Source: Arthrobacter crystallopoietes (GTDB lineage: Bacteria; Actinomycetota; Actinomycetes; Actinomycetales; Micrococcaceae). From it: 64,000 nt of DNA. Shown here in pieces: positions 52,432 through 60,774 of the stretch (the stretch's first letter is position 1; each line of letters begins with the position of its first letter). The DNA lies in contig NZ_CP072014.1 in assembly GCF_017603825.1 (NCBI RefSeq), positions 124,001-188,000 of the forward strand, written 5' to 3'. Made by a program: the position numbers and the translations under genes. The notes below the pieces were generated by a model, which saw only the letters and a list, made by a program, of their open reading frames with translations, did no database searches and was not told where the DNA came from.

Positions 52432-52440
52432 GGGTTCCTC

Positions 52441-53370
52441 CTACGCCTTCACAGTGGCCGGACGGACGCGTGCATCCAGCAGCGCGTAGCCCAGGTCAAT
52501 GAGGATGTTCAGGACAAAGATTGCAATCGCGGTCAACAGGACCGCTGCCTGCAGGACCGCGAAGTCGCGCTGCAGGATGGAGTCGATCATGAGCTTACCG
52601 ATGCCCGGCCAGCCAAAGATGGTTTCCACCACCACCGCGCCGTTGACCAGGCCTACGGTCAGATCGCCCGCCACGGTCAGCGCCGGTGCCGCAGCGTTGC
52701 GCAAAGCATGGTGGGTGACCACCCGCACGTCGCCGGCACCCTTGCTGCGGGCCAGTTTGATATACGGCTCGGACAACGCGGAAACCATGGCACCCCGGAC
52801 AATCTGGACCAACACCCCGAACGGCCGCAACAGCAAAGTCGCAATCGGCAGTACCCAGGCCGAAGCGCCGCCGACACCGGACGTAGGCAGCCAGCCCAGC
52901 GTGATGGCAAAGATCCAAATTCCGACAATGGCCAGCCAGAAGTCCGGAATGGAGGCGGCAGCCATCGAGACGAAGCTGGAAATACGGTCAGCAATGCCGT
53001 TCGGCTTCAACGCCGCCCAACAACCGACGATCACCGCCAGGATGATGGCCAGCACCATGGTGGTAGCTGCCAGCTGCAGGGTGGCCGGGAAAGCCCGCAG
53101 CGCCATGGCTGCCGCGGACTCCCCCGTCCTGAGGGACTCACCGAAGTCCAGCCTGAGGACCCCGCCGAAGTAATCGGCCATCTGCGTCAGCAGCGGTTGG
53201 TCCAGACCATGGCGGGCGGTGAAGTCCGCCCGCATCTGGTCCGTCGCGTTCAGCGGCAAATACAGGTTCGCCGGATTACCGGTCAATCGGGCAAGCGCGA
53301 ACACCCCCACGATCACAGCCACCAACGGCAACGCGCTGGAAAGGATTCGCTTTCTCAGATAGGCCAGCAT
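52441..53370 (-). CDS. Oligopeptide/dipeptide-type ABC transporter permease, OppB/DppB type
   Basis: The 309-residue permease has six helices: YLRKRILSSALPLVAVIVGV at the start, the gating region YFGGVLRLDFGESLRTGE and the EAA loop LARSKGAGDVRVVTHHALRN. It lies 31 bases behind the substrate-binding protein gene. Confidence 0.94.
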   Translation of the reverse strand: MLAYLRKRILSSALPLVAVIVGVFALARLTGNPANLYLPLNATDQMRADFTARHGLDQPLLTQMADYFGGVLRLDFGESLRTGESAAAMALRAFPATLQLAATTMVLAIILAVIVGCWAALKPNGIADRISSFVSMAAASIPDFWLAIVGIWIFAITLGWLPTSGVGGASAWVLPIATLLLRPFGVLVQIVRGAMVSALSEPYIKLARSKGAGDVRVVTHHALRNAAAPALTVAGDLTVGLVNGAVVVETIFGWPGIGKLMIDSILQRDFAVLQAAVLLTAIAIFVLNILIDLGYALLDARVRPATVKA

Positions 53371-53401
53371 GGTTTCGTTCCTCGTTTCCCTGCTGTCGTT
53401 T

Positions 53402-54976
53402 TCAGCTGGCCGGAGTCATCTCGGTCAGGCGCAATTCGTCGCCCGAGGATGAGTTAGGCGTGTAGTTGATAGCTGCAGACTTGCCCAAGATGCCCGTCTG
53501 GTGTGCGATGGTCGCGAACTGCACGACGTTCTCATTCTGATAGGTGAAGATTTCTTCGTAGGCCTGCTGCCGGTCGGCGCCGGAAGTCTTGCCCGCTTCA
53601 AGCAGCCGCTTGTCGAATTCTTCCGTTCCGAATGAGCTTTGGGCACCGTCGCTAAGCATGTACTGCTCAACGGTGAAGGCGGCGTCGCCAGCCTGGTTGC
53701 CATGCTGGATCAGGAGCGCGATCGGACCCTGGTCCTCAACGAACGGCCGGATCTGGTACTGCAAGTGTTGCGAGGTTTCGGTCATCTTGAGTTCAACGTT
53801 GAGACCTGCCTGGGCCAGCTGTTCCTGCAATACTTGCGACAGCTCCGTGACCTTGGGGAACTGTGCATTGCGGGCTACCAAAGTGATCTTGGTGTCAACC
53901 GGCACCCCATCCGCCTTCGCCTCTGCGACAAGGGCCTTAGCCTTCTCAAGATCGAAGGGCCAGGCTTCCAGCGAGGCGTTGTGTCCCACGACCCCTTCGG
54001 GGATCAGCTGTCCTGCCACCTTGTCCTTGTTCTGGTACAGGCTGGCGACAATGCCTTCCTTGTCGATGGCGTAGTTGATCGCCTGGCGGACGCGGATATC
54101 GTCCAGCGGTGCAGTATCGCCGCTCAGCCGCAGGCCGATCGTCTCGTTGTTCGGGTAATTCACGCCTAGATCTCCGGCACCGTCATCCGGCCCTAGACCC
54201 ATGGCGATATCGGCTTCGCCGCTCGTCACCATGGCTGCTCGAACCGTGCCCTCGCCACGCCACTGGTACTCAGCCTTGGGGAAGGCGGGAGCATCGCCCC
54301 AGTACCCGTCCCAGGTGGCCAGCGTAATCTTCTGGCCGGCATCCCACTGCTCGATCTTGTAGGGTCCGGTGCCGACCGGTTCCCGGACTTTCTCCGTGTC
54401 GCTGGTGGAGGTCGGTACCACTTCGAGGAAGGACAACCGCAACGGAAGAATGGGATCCGGTTCCGGCGTCGTAACCTTCAGCGTTGTTGCGTCCACCGCC
54501 TCCACCTCCAGATCGGTGTCGCCGAAGACATACCCTTCGACGTTGCAGCCGAGATCGGAGTTAACAGCGCGATCGATAGTGTAGGCGGCCGCTTCCGCGT
54601 TGAAGTCGGTCCCGTCCTGGAACTTCACATCATCGCGAAGCTTCAGGGTCCACTCGGTATCGGAGGTTGCCTCCCACTCGGTCGCCAGCAGCGGCTCGAG
54701 TTCGCCGGTAGTCGGATTGCGCTCGATAAGGGGCTGGGTGACGTTTGACCGGACAACCACGCCGGTCGAGGTCAGGTTTGCTTCGCAAGCCTCCAAAGTA
54801 GGGGGCTCCTGCTGGAGGACCACTCGGAGGGTGTCGGATGCGGCACCGGCGGTAGCACCGGCGGCATTTTCTGAGTTGGCTACGGAGCAACCGCTTAGGA
54901 GCAAAGCGGACCCGGCAACGACGACGGGTATTTGCAGCCTGAGCTGTCGTTTGGCGGACGGTGAAGAAGACATCAT
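53402..54976 (-). CDS. Oligopeptide/dipeptide-type ABC transporter substrate-binding lipoprotein
   Basis: The 524-residue solute-binding protein (SBP_bac_5 family) has a lipoprotein signal ending SALLLSGCS and the core TLEACEANLTSTGVVVRSNV, VKFQDGTDFNAEAAAYTIDR and DDIRVRQAINYAIDKEGIV. It heads the six-gene operon that ends with the TauE-like gene. Two tandem ATGs at 54976 and 54973 are possible starts. Context suggests a sugar-acid-linked ligand rather than peptides, but this is inference. Confidence 0.92.
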   Translation of the reverse strand: MMSSSPSAKRQLRLQIPVVVAGSALLLSGCSVANSENAAGATAGAASDTLRVVLQQEPPTLEACEANLTSTGVVVRSNVTQPLIERNPTTGELEPLLATEWEATSDTEWTLKLRDDVKFQDGTDFNAEAAAYTIDRAVNSDLGCNVEGYVFGDTDLEVEAVDATTLKVTTPEPDPILPLRLSFLEVVPTSTSDTEKVREPVGTGPYKIEQWDAGQKITLATWDGYWGDAPAFPKAEYQWRGEGTVRAAMVTSGEADIAMGLGPDDGAGDLGVNYPNNETIGLRLSGDTAPLDDIRVRQAINYAIDKEGIVASLYQNKDKVAGQLIPEGVVGHNASLEAWPFDLEKAKALVAEAKADGVPVDTKITLVARNAQFPKVTELSQVLQEQLAQAGLNVELKMTETSQHLQYQIRPFVEDQGPIALLIQHGNQAGDAAFTVEQYMLSDGAQSSFGTEEFDKRLLEAGKTSGADRQQAYEEIFTYQNENVVQFATIAHQTGILGKSAAINYTPNSSSGDELRLTEMTPAS

Positions 54977-55191
54977 TGGATTCCTTCGGGTCTGAAGCAC
55001 TGCATTGGGTTCGTTGTCTACGTATGAAGCTCACGTCTGTGCTGGTGCTCCCCAGCTTGTGGCTCGAAGCGCCAACCGTCAATAAGCAGTTTTTGTGTGA
55101 ACGGCCGCTAAAACGCCGCCAGACCGGGGCTAATTATGTGACCTCGCCCACCCTTCCGCATGATTCCGCGGATTTTTGCGGCCTTCCGGGC

Positions 55192-55214
55192 ATCAATACA
55201 CCAAGCGTATTGAT
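55192..55214. promoter_or_regulatory. LysR-type operator, site 2
   Basis: ATCAATAC-N7-GTATTGAT is a perfect 8-bp inverted repeat that contains ATAC-N7-GTAT, the BenM/CatM-type consensus. It matches site 1 at 45109 in sequence and arm spacing, and ends 16 bases before the shared TTGGAC block, as site 1 does. Confidence 0.78.
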
Positions 55215-55230
55215 CTATCCAATTTCAGAG

Positions 55231-55261
55231 TTGGACGCGCATCGATCGATATCACTAATGT
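55231..55261 (+). promoter_or_regulatory. Promoter of the second hydroxyacid dehydrogenase gene
   Basis: TTGGACGCGCATCGA (55231-55245) is identical to the block at 45148. A TAATGT stands at 55256-55261, 19 bases after TTGGAC as in site 1. The ATG at 55269 lies about where transcription should start, so the mRNA may be leaderless. Confidence 0.62.
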
Positions 55262-55268
55262 CCAGACC

Positions 55269-56219
55269 ATGACGACAACCCAAGCAGTGCTGCAGGTAGG
55301 TCCCTTGATGCCCGCCGTTCAGGATCCGATCACTACCGAGTACGGTGCCGTGCGTTTGCCGGACGATGCAGATGAACGCGCAGCTTTCCTTGCAGCACGA
55401 GGCGCTGAGTTCGGCGTCGCCGTGACGTCCGGGCGTTTCGGTGTCGGCACCGAACTGATGAACCAGCTCCCGCACCTGCGTGCCGTGATTAACTTCGGCG
55501 TCGGTTATGACACCACTGATGTAGCGCAAGCAGCCGAGCGGGGCATCGCTGTCAGCAACACTCCCGACGTTCTCAATGACTGTGTCGCCGATACCGCCCT
55601 CGCCCTTTATCTGGACGTCCTCCGCCGGATCAGCACCGCGGACCGCTACGTCCGGCGAGGCGACTGGCTAAGCAAGGGCAACTTTCCGCTGGCGACGAAA
55701 GCCAGCGGGAAGCGTGTCGGCATTGTCGGACTCGGCCGCATCGGCAAAGTCATCGCACGCCGCTTGGAAGGATTCGATTGCCTCATCTCGTACCACAATC
55801 GCCGTCCCGTTGACGGCGTTTCATACGAATACCAGGACTCGCTAATTGATCTCGCCCGGGACTCCGACGTCCTCATCGTGGCCGCCGCAGGCGGGCCCGA
55901 TTCTGCCGGATTGATCAGCGCGGAAGTTATCGAGGCGCTGGGCCGTGACGGATACCTCATCAATATCGCCCGCGGCAGCGTCGTCGACGAGTCCGCTCTT
56001 GCAGCCGCACTCGTCAAGGGAAAACTGGCTGGCGCCGGATTGGATGTCTTCGCCGACGAGCCGAAGGTCCCCGTGGAACTCCTGGGGCTGGACAACGTCG
56101 TTGTCCTCCCGCATTTAGGTAGCGGCACCCATGAAACCCGCGCAGACATGGCACAGCTGGCTTTGGCCAACCTCAAGCGCTTCATGGACGACGGCACTTT
56201 GGAAACTCCCGTCCTTTAG
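55269..56219 (+). CDS. 2-hydroxyacid dehydrogenase (D-isomer specific)
   Basis: The 316-residue enzyme has GVGYDTTDVAQAAERGIAVS, the Rossmann GIVGLGRIGKVIARRLEGF at about residues 150-168, NIARGSVVDE with the catalytic Arg, LDVFADEP with Glu and LPHLGSGTHETR with His. The catalytic triad is intact, unlike the copy at 47463. Relatives reduce hydroxypyruvate, glyoxylate or 2-ketogluconate. There is no Shine-Dalgarno before the ATG. Confidence 0.92.
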   Translation: MTTTQAVLQVGPLMPAVQDPITTEYGAVRLPDDADERAAFLAARGAEFGVAVTSGRFGVGTELMNQLPHLRAVINFGVGYDTTDVAQAAERGIAVSNTPDVLNDCVADTALALYLDVLRRISTADRYVRRGDWLSKGNFPLATKASGKRVGIVGLGRIGKVIARRLEGFDCLISYHNRRPVDGVSYEYQDSLIDLARDSDVLIVAAAGGPDSAGLISAEVIEALGRDGYLINIARGSVVDESALAAALVKGKLAGAGLDVFADEPKVPVELLGLDNVVVLPHLGSGTHETRADMAQLALANLKRFMDDGTLETPVL

Positions 56220-56251
56220 TCTCCCGCATACACCAGCAAACAGGAGTAAAG

Positions 56252-56647
56252 ATGAGTGTTGCCGTTGGTTTCGTCCCCACGGATGAAGGACGCATTGCCC
56301 TGCAAAGTGCCATTAATGAGGCGGCCCTGCGCCGCACCAATCTAAGGATCCTCGGTCCCGCTCTGGCGGAAAACACTCCCGCCGCACAAGCAGAACTGGC
56401 GGAAGCTCTCAAGCGTGCCGCGGATCTTGGGGTTCAGGCTGCGGTCCGGGACATGGAGGGCGACGACGACCCTGGCGACCTGATCGTTGATGTCTCCTTC
56501 GAGGACGACGTCGAGCTGGTTGTCATTGGTGTCCGCCGCCGTTCCCGGGTGGGCAAACTGATTCTTGGCAGCACCGCCCAACGCGTGATTCTCGAAGCAG
56601 GTTGCCCAGTCCATGCGGTCAAACCACCAGTGGGTCCGCGCGGCTGA
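56252..56647 (+). CDS. Universal stress protein (UspA family)
   Basis: The 131-residue single-domain Usp has VVIGVRRRSRVGKLILGSTA followed by QRVILEAGCPVHAVK, the ATP-binding end of the family. It is related to the Usp at 18272. AGGAG lies 7 bases before the ATG and the gene is 32 bases after the dehydrogenase, so both are probably in one transcript. Confidence 0.92.
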   Translation: MSVAVGFVPTDEGRIALQSAINEAALRRTNLRILGPALAENTPAAQAELAEALKRAADLGVQAAVRDMEGDDDPGDLIVDVSFEDDVELVVIGVRRRSRVGKLILGSTAQRVILEAGCPVHAVKPPVGPRG

Positions 56648-56779
56648 CAGCAGCTCTGCCGACCCCGCCAGCCGCGCTTCGTCTCTCCGGTAGTGTCTGC
56701 ATATGAAGACGGCTGAGCGACGACCATACGTTTCCGCTACAGTGTCGTCAACGGTTTGTCTTCTCTGGAAGGAGGCCCC

Positions 56780-57598
56780 ATGAGCGCACCTTCTGCGGTG
56801 CCCTCCCGGGCGGGCACCGCCGCCCTCAGCGGTATTCGTGAAGTAAAGTCGGCGGCCCGGACCGTGGAAGTTCTTGAGTTTCTCGCTGCACGGCGCAACC
56901 GGCCAGTGACGATCCGGGAACTGTGTTCGGAATTGTCCGCCCCGCGCAGCAGCATCTATGCACTGCTGCGCACTCTCACTGACTTGGGGTGGGTCCGCAC
57001 GGATCCTACCCGCTCCATGTACAGCATCGGAATCAGGGCCCTCCTCGCCGGCACCACGTATCTGGACACGGATCCGCTGTTGCGAATCGTCCAGCCACAT
57101 CTCGAAGAGCTGGGCAAACGCCTCGGCGAGACCGTGCACTACGGGAGACTGGATGGCTCCGACATTGTCTATCTGGCAACACAGGAATCTCCCGCCTACG
57201 AACGGAAATCCAACCGCGTCGGTCGTCGACTCCCCGCTTACGCAACATCACTCGGTAAGGCGGTTCTGGCAAATTTGGGCACCGATTTGGAAGCGCACTT
57301 GCCGGAGAAACTGCTGCCCTTGACCCAGCACACGATCACCTCGCGCCGAAGACTCAAGGCTGATCTGGAGGCCAGCAGGAAGAGAGGTTACGCTCTCGAT
57401 AACGAAGAGAACACCCTGGGTTTGCGTTGCTTTGGAGTAGGCCTCGACTTGGATGACAGTGGCGGCGACGCCTTGAGTTGTTCGGTACCCCTGGATCGTT
57501 TGAGCCCGCCCAGGGAGCAGGAGATCGTGAATGAACTCCTCGCGACTGCAACACTAATGCGAAAAATCGTTCGCAGTCTCGACGGCCTGCTGGGCTAA
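56780..57598 (+). CDS. IclR family transcriptional regulator
   Basis: The 272-residue regulator has an N-terminal winged helix (RTVEVLEFLAARRNRPVTIR, then LSAPRSSIYALLRTLTDLGW) and an IclR effector domain with HYGRLDGSDIVYLA, LPAYATSLGKAVLA and GYALDNEENTLGLRCFGV, where the Cys and neighbours bind small acids in relatives. GGAGG precedes the ATG. It probably controls the adjacent dehydrogenase gene or the hydroxyacid operon. Confidence 0.93.
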   Translation: MSAPSAVPSRAGTAALSGIREVKSAARTVEVLEFLAARRNRPVTIRELCSELSAPRSSIYALLRTLTDLGWVRTDPTRSMYSIGIRALLAGTTYLDTDPLLRIVQPHLEELGKRLGETVHYGRLDGSDIVYLATQESPAYERKSNRVGRRLPAYATSLGKAVLANLGTDLEAHLPEKLLPLTQHTITSRRRLKADLEASRKRGYALDNEENTLGLRCFGVGLDLDDSGGDALSCSVPLDRLSPPREQEIVNELLATATLMRKIVRSLDGLLG

Positions 57599-57627
57599 CC
57601 CGCCGAGAGCCATTCCGCACGCACCGT

Positions 57628-57654
57628 GACCGGTTTCACAAAACCGGTCTTTCG
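57628..57654 (+). terminator. Hairpin after the IclR gene
   Basis: GACCGGTTT-CACA-AAACCGGTC is a perfect 9-bp repeat followed by TTTCG. It is a terminator by position, or an operator. Confidence 0.65.
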
Positions 57655-57672
57655 CGACATGATTGCAGCATA

Positions 57673-57696
57673 GCCGGAAATAATGTGGTTTCCGGC
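57673..57696. promoter_or_regulatory. Putative IclR-type operator before the semialdehyde dehydrogenase gene
   Basis: GCCGGAAA-N8-TTTCCGGC is a perfect 8-bp inverted repeat. Its GGAAA/TTTCC core resembles the E. coli IclR box (TGGAAATNATTTCCA). It lies 30 bases before the GTG start and just after the iclR-type gene. Confidence 0.55.
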
Positions 57697-57725
57697 GTGC
57701 CGTTGATCAGATAGGAGCACTGGCC

Positions 57726-59132
57726 GTGACCGCTACGACCAATACCGCCTCATCCACGAAGACCGCTTACCGGGTACTGAATCCCGCTACCGGCGAGGTG
57801 GTTGAAGAATTTCCCACTGCCACAGACGCGGATATCCAGGACGCCCTCGCGGCTGCCCAGGAAGCCTTCCAGTCCTGGAAGGACGTGCCGATCGCCGAGC
57901 GCGCCAAGGTGGTTTCCCGTATCGCGGAGCTGTTCACCGAGCGGGCCGATGACCTCGCTGCCATCATTACCGAAGAAATGGGCAAGCCCATCTCCGAGTC
58001 CAAGGACGAGGCAGAGTTCTGCACGGACATATTCAACTACTTCGCCACCGAGGGCCCGAGCCTCGCGGCGGACCAGGAGATCAAGGCCATCGGCGGCGGC
58101 CGCGCCATGATCCAGAAGCTGCCGGTCGGCCCGCTGCTGGGCATCATGCCGTGGAACTACCCGTACTACCAGGTGGCCCGCTTTGCCGCGCCGAACCTGA
58201 TGCTCGGCAACACCATCGTCCTCAAGCACGCGGAGAACTGCCCGAAGTCCGCGCTGGCCATCCAGAAGATCATGGACGACGCCGGCTTGCCCAAGGGCGC
58301 CTACGTCAACGTCTTCGCCACGCATGACCAGATCGCGGAAATCATTGCCGACCCGCGTATCCAGGGCGTCTCCCTCACAGGTTCGGAGCGGGCCGGTGCT
58401 GCCATCGGCGAGATCGCCGGGCGCAACCTCAAGAAGGCCGTCCTCGAACTTGGCGGCTCCGACCCGTATGTGGTCCTGGACGCGGCCGATATCAAGGCGG
58501 CCGCGGATCAGGCCTGGGAAACCCGGATGGAAAACACCGGCCAGGCCTGCAACTCGAACAAGCGCATGATCGTCATGGAGGACATCTATGACGACTTCGT
58601 CGCCGAACTGACCGAGCGTGCCAAGAACATGCGGCCCGGCAACCCGGCCGAGGGCAACGAAAACACGTTCGGACCACTTTCCTCCCGAGCCGCGGCGGAA
58701 GGCTTGGCCGAGCAACTGAAGGACGCGGTGAACAAGGGCGCCACAGTCCACGCCGGCGGCAAGCTGGTCGACGGTCCGGGCTCCTACCTGGAGCCCACGG
58801 TCCTGACCGGCGTGACCAAGGAAATGCGCGCCTACAAGGAAGAACTCTTCGGCCCGGTCGCCGTGGTGTACAAGGTCTCCAGCGACGAGGAGGCCATTGC
58901 CCTGGCCAACGACACGGACTACGGCCTCGGCGGTGCGGTCTTCTCCACCGACGAGGAACGCGCCCGCAAGATCGCCCAGCGTCTGGAGGTCGGCATGGCC
59001 AACGTCAACGGCGTCGGCGAGGGCGCGGACATTCCGTTCGGCGGCGTCAAGCGCTCCGGCTTCGGCCGCGAACTCGGCCCGCTCGGCATGGACGAATTCG
59101 TCAACAAGCGGCTCTTCTACATCGCCGGCTGA
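57726..59132 (+). CDS. gabD: NAD(P)-dependent semialdehyde dehydrogenase (succinate-semialdehyde type)
   Basis: The 468-residue aldehyde dehydrogenase has the active-site Cys275 in NTGQACNSNKR, Glu241 in LELGGSDPYVV and Asn144 in IMPWNYPYYQV. The short version and the PWNYP segment fit the SSADH/GabD1 group common in Actinobacteria. In this island it could oxidise 2-oxoglutarate semialdehyde, the KdgD product, giving 2-oxoglutarate; that is inference. AGGAG stands before the GTG at 57726. Confidence 0.9.
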   Translation: MTATTNTASSTKTAYRVLNPATGEVVEEFPTATDADIQDALAAAQEAFQSWKDVPIAERAKVVSRIAELFTERADDLAAIITEEMGKPISESKDEAEFCTDIFNYFATEGPSLAADQEIKAIGGGRAMIQKLPVGPLLGIMPWNYPYYQVARFAAPNLMLGNTIVLKHAENCPKSALAIQKIMDDAGLPKGAYVNVFATHDQIAEIIADPRIQGVSLTGSERAGAAIGEIAGRNLKKAVLELGGSDPYVVLDAADIKAAADQAWETRMENTGQACNSNKRMIVMEDIYDDFVAELTERAKNMRPGNPAEGNENTFGPLSSRAAAEGLAEQLKDAVNKGATVHAGGKLVDGPGSYLEPTVLTGVTKEMRAYKEELFGPVAVVYKVSSDEEAIALANDTDYGLGGAVFSTDEERARKIAQRLEVGMANVNGVGEGADIPFGGVKRSGFGRELGPLGMDEFVNKRLFYIAG

Positions 59133-59153
59133 CGCCGTCAGCAGGCAAATAGA

Positions 59154-59209
59154 GTACGACGTCGGCACATGGGTGAGCCGAAAAACCCGCCCAAGTGCCG
59201 GCGTCGTAC
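59154..59209. terminator. Long inverted repeat between dehydrogenase and S4 genes
   Basis: GTACGACGTCGGCAC (59154-59168) and GTGCCGGCGTCGTAC (59195-59209) pair over 15 bp with one wobble. The inner loop holds a GGGT/ACCC stem. There is no T-run, so the role as terminator is a guess. Confidence 0.5.
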
Positions 59210-59256
59210 GTTGCTGCTTCCGGCCTTTTCGGCGTCCGATAAACTGAGTGACCATC

Positions 59257-59643
59257 ATGAGCATCCCGACAAGCAGTCCGAAGTCAGTACGCATCGACGC
59301 CTGGCTGTGGGCCATCCGCGCTTACAAAACCCGCTCCGCCGCTACGGCGGCTTGCCGGGCCGGGCGTGTGCGGCTGAACGGGAATCCGGCCAAGGCGTCG
59401 CAGGCCGTGGTGCCCGGCGATACCCTGCGGGTGCGCCAGCCGGGCTACGAACGCATTCTCGAAGTCCGGCAACTGATCGCCAAGCGGGTTGGCGCCGAGG
59501 CCGCCTCGCACTGCTATACCGACCACACGCCGGAACGGCCGCCCACGCCCTCGCTTGGCATCCCGCAGCGGGACCGCGGCACCGGGCGACCTACCAAGAA
59601 GGACCGCCGCGAGCTGGAGCGGCTGCGCGGCCTGCGCGGCTGA
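59257..59643 (+). CDS. RNA-binding S4 domain protein (HslR/Hsp15-like)
   Basis: The 128-residue protein starts with an S4 domain (VRIDAWLWAIRAYKTRSAAT, then CRAGRVRLNGNPAKASQAV) and ends with the basic RPTKKDRRELERLRGLRG tail seen in HslR-like proteins, which bind dissociated 50S subunits. The start is the ATG at 59257 rather than the GTG at 59248, from family alignment. Confidence 0.92.
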   Translation: MSIPTSSPKSVRIDAWLWAIRAYKTRSAATAACRAGRVRLNGNPAKASQAVVPGDTLRVRQPGYERILEVRQLIAKRVGAEAASHCYTDHTPERPPTPSLGIPQRDRGTGRPTKKDRRELERLRGLRG

Positions 59644-59658
59644 GCGCCGCAGGACACC

Positions 59659-60711
59659 TCAGAGCGTCTTGCGCCGCAGGAAGTCCACACTCCTGGACAG
59701 GACGAGCTGCGCGGCCCTGCTATCCAGCTTGAACTGGTATTCGTGGCCGAGTGCGGGCTCGTACCCGGCCGGGAAAAACAAGGTCTCGACGTCGGCCCCT
59801 TGGTCGCTGAGCGCTTCGGCAAGTGCGAGGGAATGCGGCAGCAGCGGATCCGCGTTGCCGGCAGTCACGAACGCGGGCGGGAAGTCCGCTCCCACGCGGC
59901 CGGTGATGGATGCAAGGTCCACCTGCGGCATGGCCAGGTAGTTCCGGGAACCGGTGTAGGCCCACATCACTGTCCGCAGAAAGCCGTTGCCCATGCCGCC
60001 CTTGGCGCTCTTGATGGACAGATCGTATCCGCCGCAATGCAGCAGCACCGCACGAAGTTCCGCCAACCGGATGGGAGCGGGGATGCCCAGCTTGGCAGCG
60101 TAGTCGGCATCGGTAATCAGCAGCGCAAGTTGCGCGGCAATCTGGGCTCCGGCGGAATCGCCAGCCAGCACCAGCCGTTCCTCGTCCACCCGCAGCCGTT
60201 CTGCATGCTGCTGCAGATAGGTCAGGGCGGCAGCGGCTTGGCGGACGGGTTCGGGGTATTTCTGCGCCTGCGCCAGGGAATAACCGACACCGACCGTGGT
60301 AAAGCCGTAGGAAGCGAGAATCCGCAGGTAGTTGGCCACGTCCTCCTTGCTCCCGGAAACCCATGCCCCGCCATGAAGCCAGACGATGGTCGGCAGACCC
60401 CGGGCTGTGCCGGCACGATCCGGATAGTAAACGTCCAGGTAGGCATGGTCGCTGCTGTCCAAATACTGCTCATGCAGAACCTCCGAAATGCCCTCCGGCA
60501 CGTGCTTGGCCATTTCCCGCGAGACCCGGCGCCAGTTCCGGTCGAACACGGTCCGGATCAGCAGCACAGCGGGTTTGGGGCTGACCAGGCTCCAGGAAAA
60601 CAGCGACACCACCAGTGCACCCAGAACACCGGCGACGACGGCGAGAACCCTTAACCCGGGCGGCATTCGTCGGACCAAGGTCGCCTCGAGGGAGAGTTCG
60701 TCGGCGCTCAT
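59659..60711 (-). CDS. Alpha/beta hydrolase (esterase/lipase, HGG type)
   Basis: The 350-residue esterase has an N-terminal membrane helix (GLRVLAVVAGVLGALVVSLF), the oxyanion-hole motif WLHGGAWVSG, the nucleophile in LAGDSAGAQIA and a C-terminal His region in ALGHEYQFKL. The hormone-sensitive-lipase type is likely, acting on acyl esters at the membrane or outside. It is a single gene. Confidence 0.9.
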   Translation of the reverse strand: MSADELSLEATLVRRMPPGLRVLAVVAGVLGALVVSLFSWSLVSPKPAVLLIRTVFDRNWRRVSREMAKHVPEGISEVLHEQYLDSSDHAYLDVYYPDRAGTARGLPTIVWLHGGAWVSGSKEDVANYLRILASYGFTTVGVGYSLAQAQKYPEPVRQAAAALTYLQQHAERLRVDEERLVLAGDSAGAQIAAQLALLITDADYAAKLGIPAPIRLAELRAVLLHCGGYDLSIKSAKGGMGNGFLRTVMWAYTGSRNYLAMPQVDLASITGRVGADFPPAFVTAGNADPLLPHSLALAEALSDQGADVETLFFPAGYEPALGHEYQFKLDSRAAQLVLSRSVDFLRRKTL

Positions 60712-60774
60712 GCTTCATTATGAACGAGGCCCGGGCCGCCGGATAGCACTTGTAACGAGCGGATAATGCCCCGG

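Larger units (their letters stand above)
54977..55268. promoter_or_regulatory. Divergent regulatory region: ABC operon / hydroxyacid dehydrogenase
   Basis: The region holds the promoter of the ABC operon on the minus strand and, at its right end, the LysR-type operator and promoter described separately. TCCGCGGA near 55163-55170 is an additional short palindrome. Confidence 0.55.

Noticed and set aside
57750-59315. Long minus-strand open frame (about 520 codons)
   Set aside because: It is antisense to the semialdehyde dehydrogenase gene, which has all catalytic residues. The product is Gly/Val/Asp-rich and has no recognisable domain.
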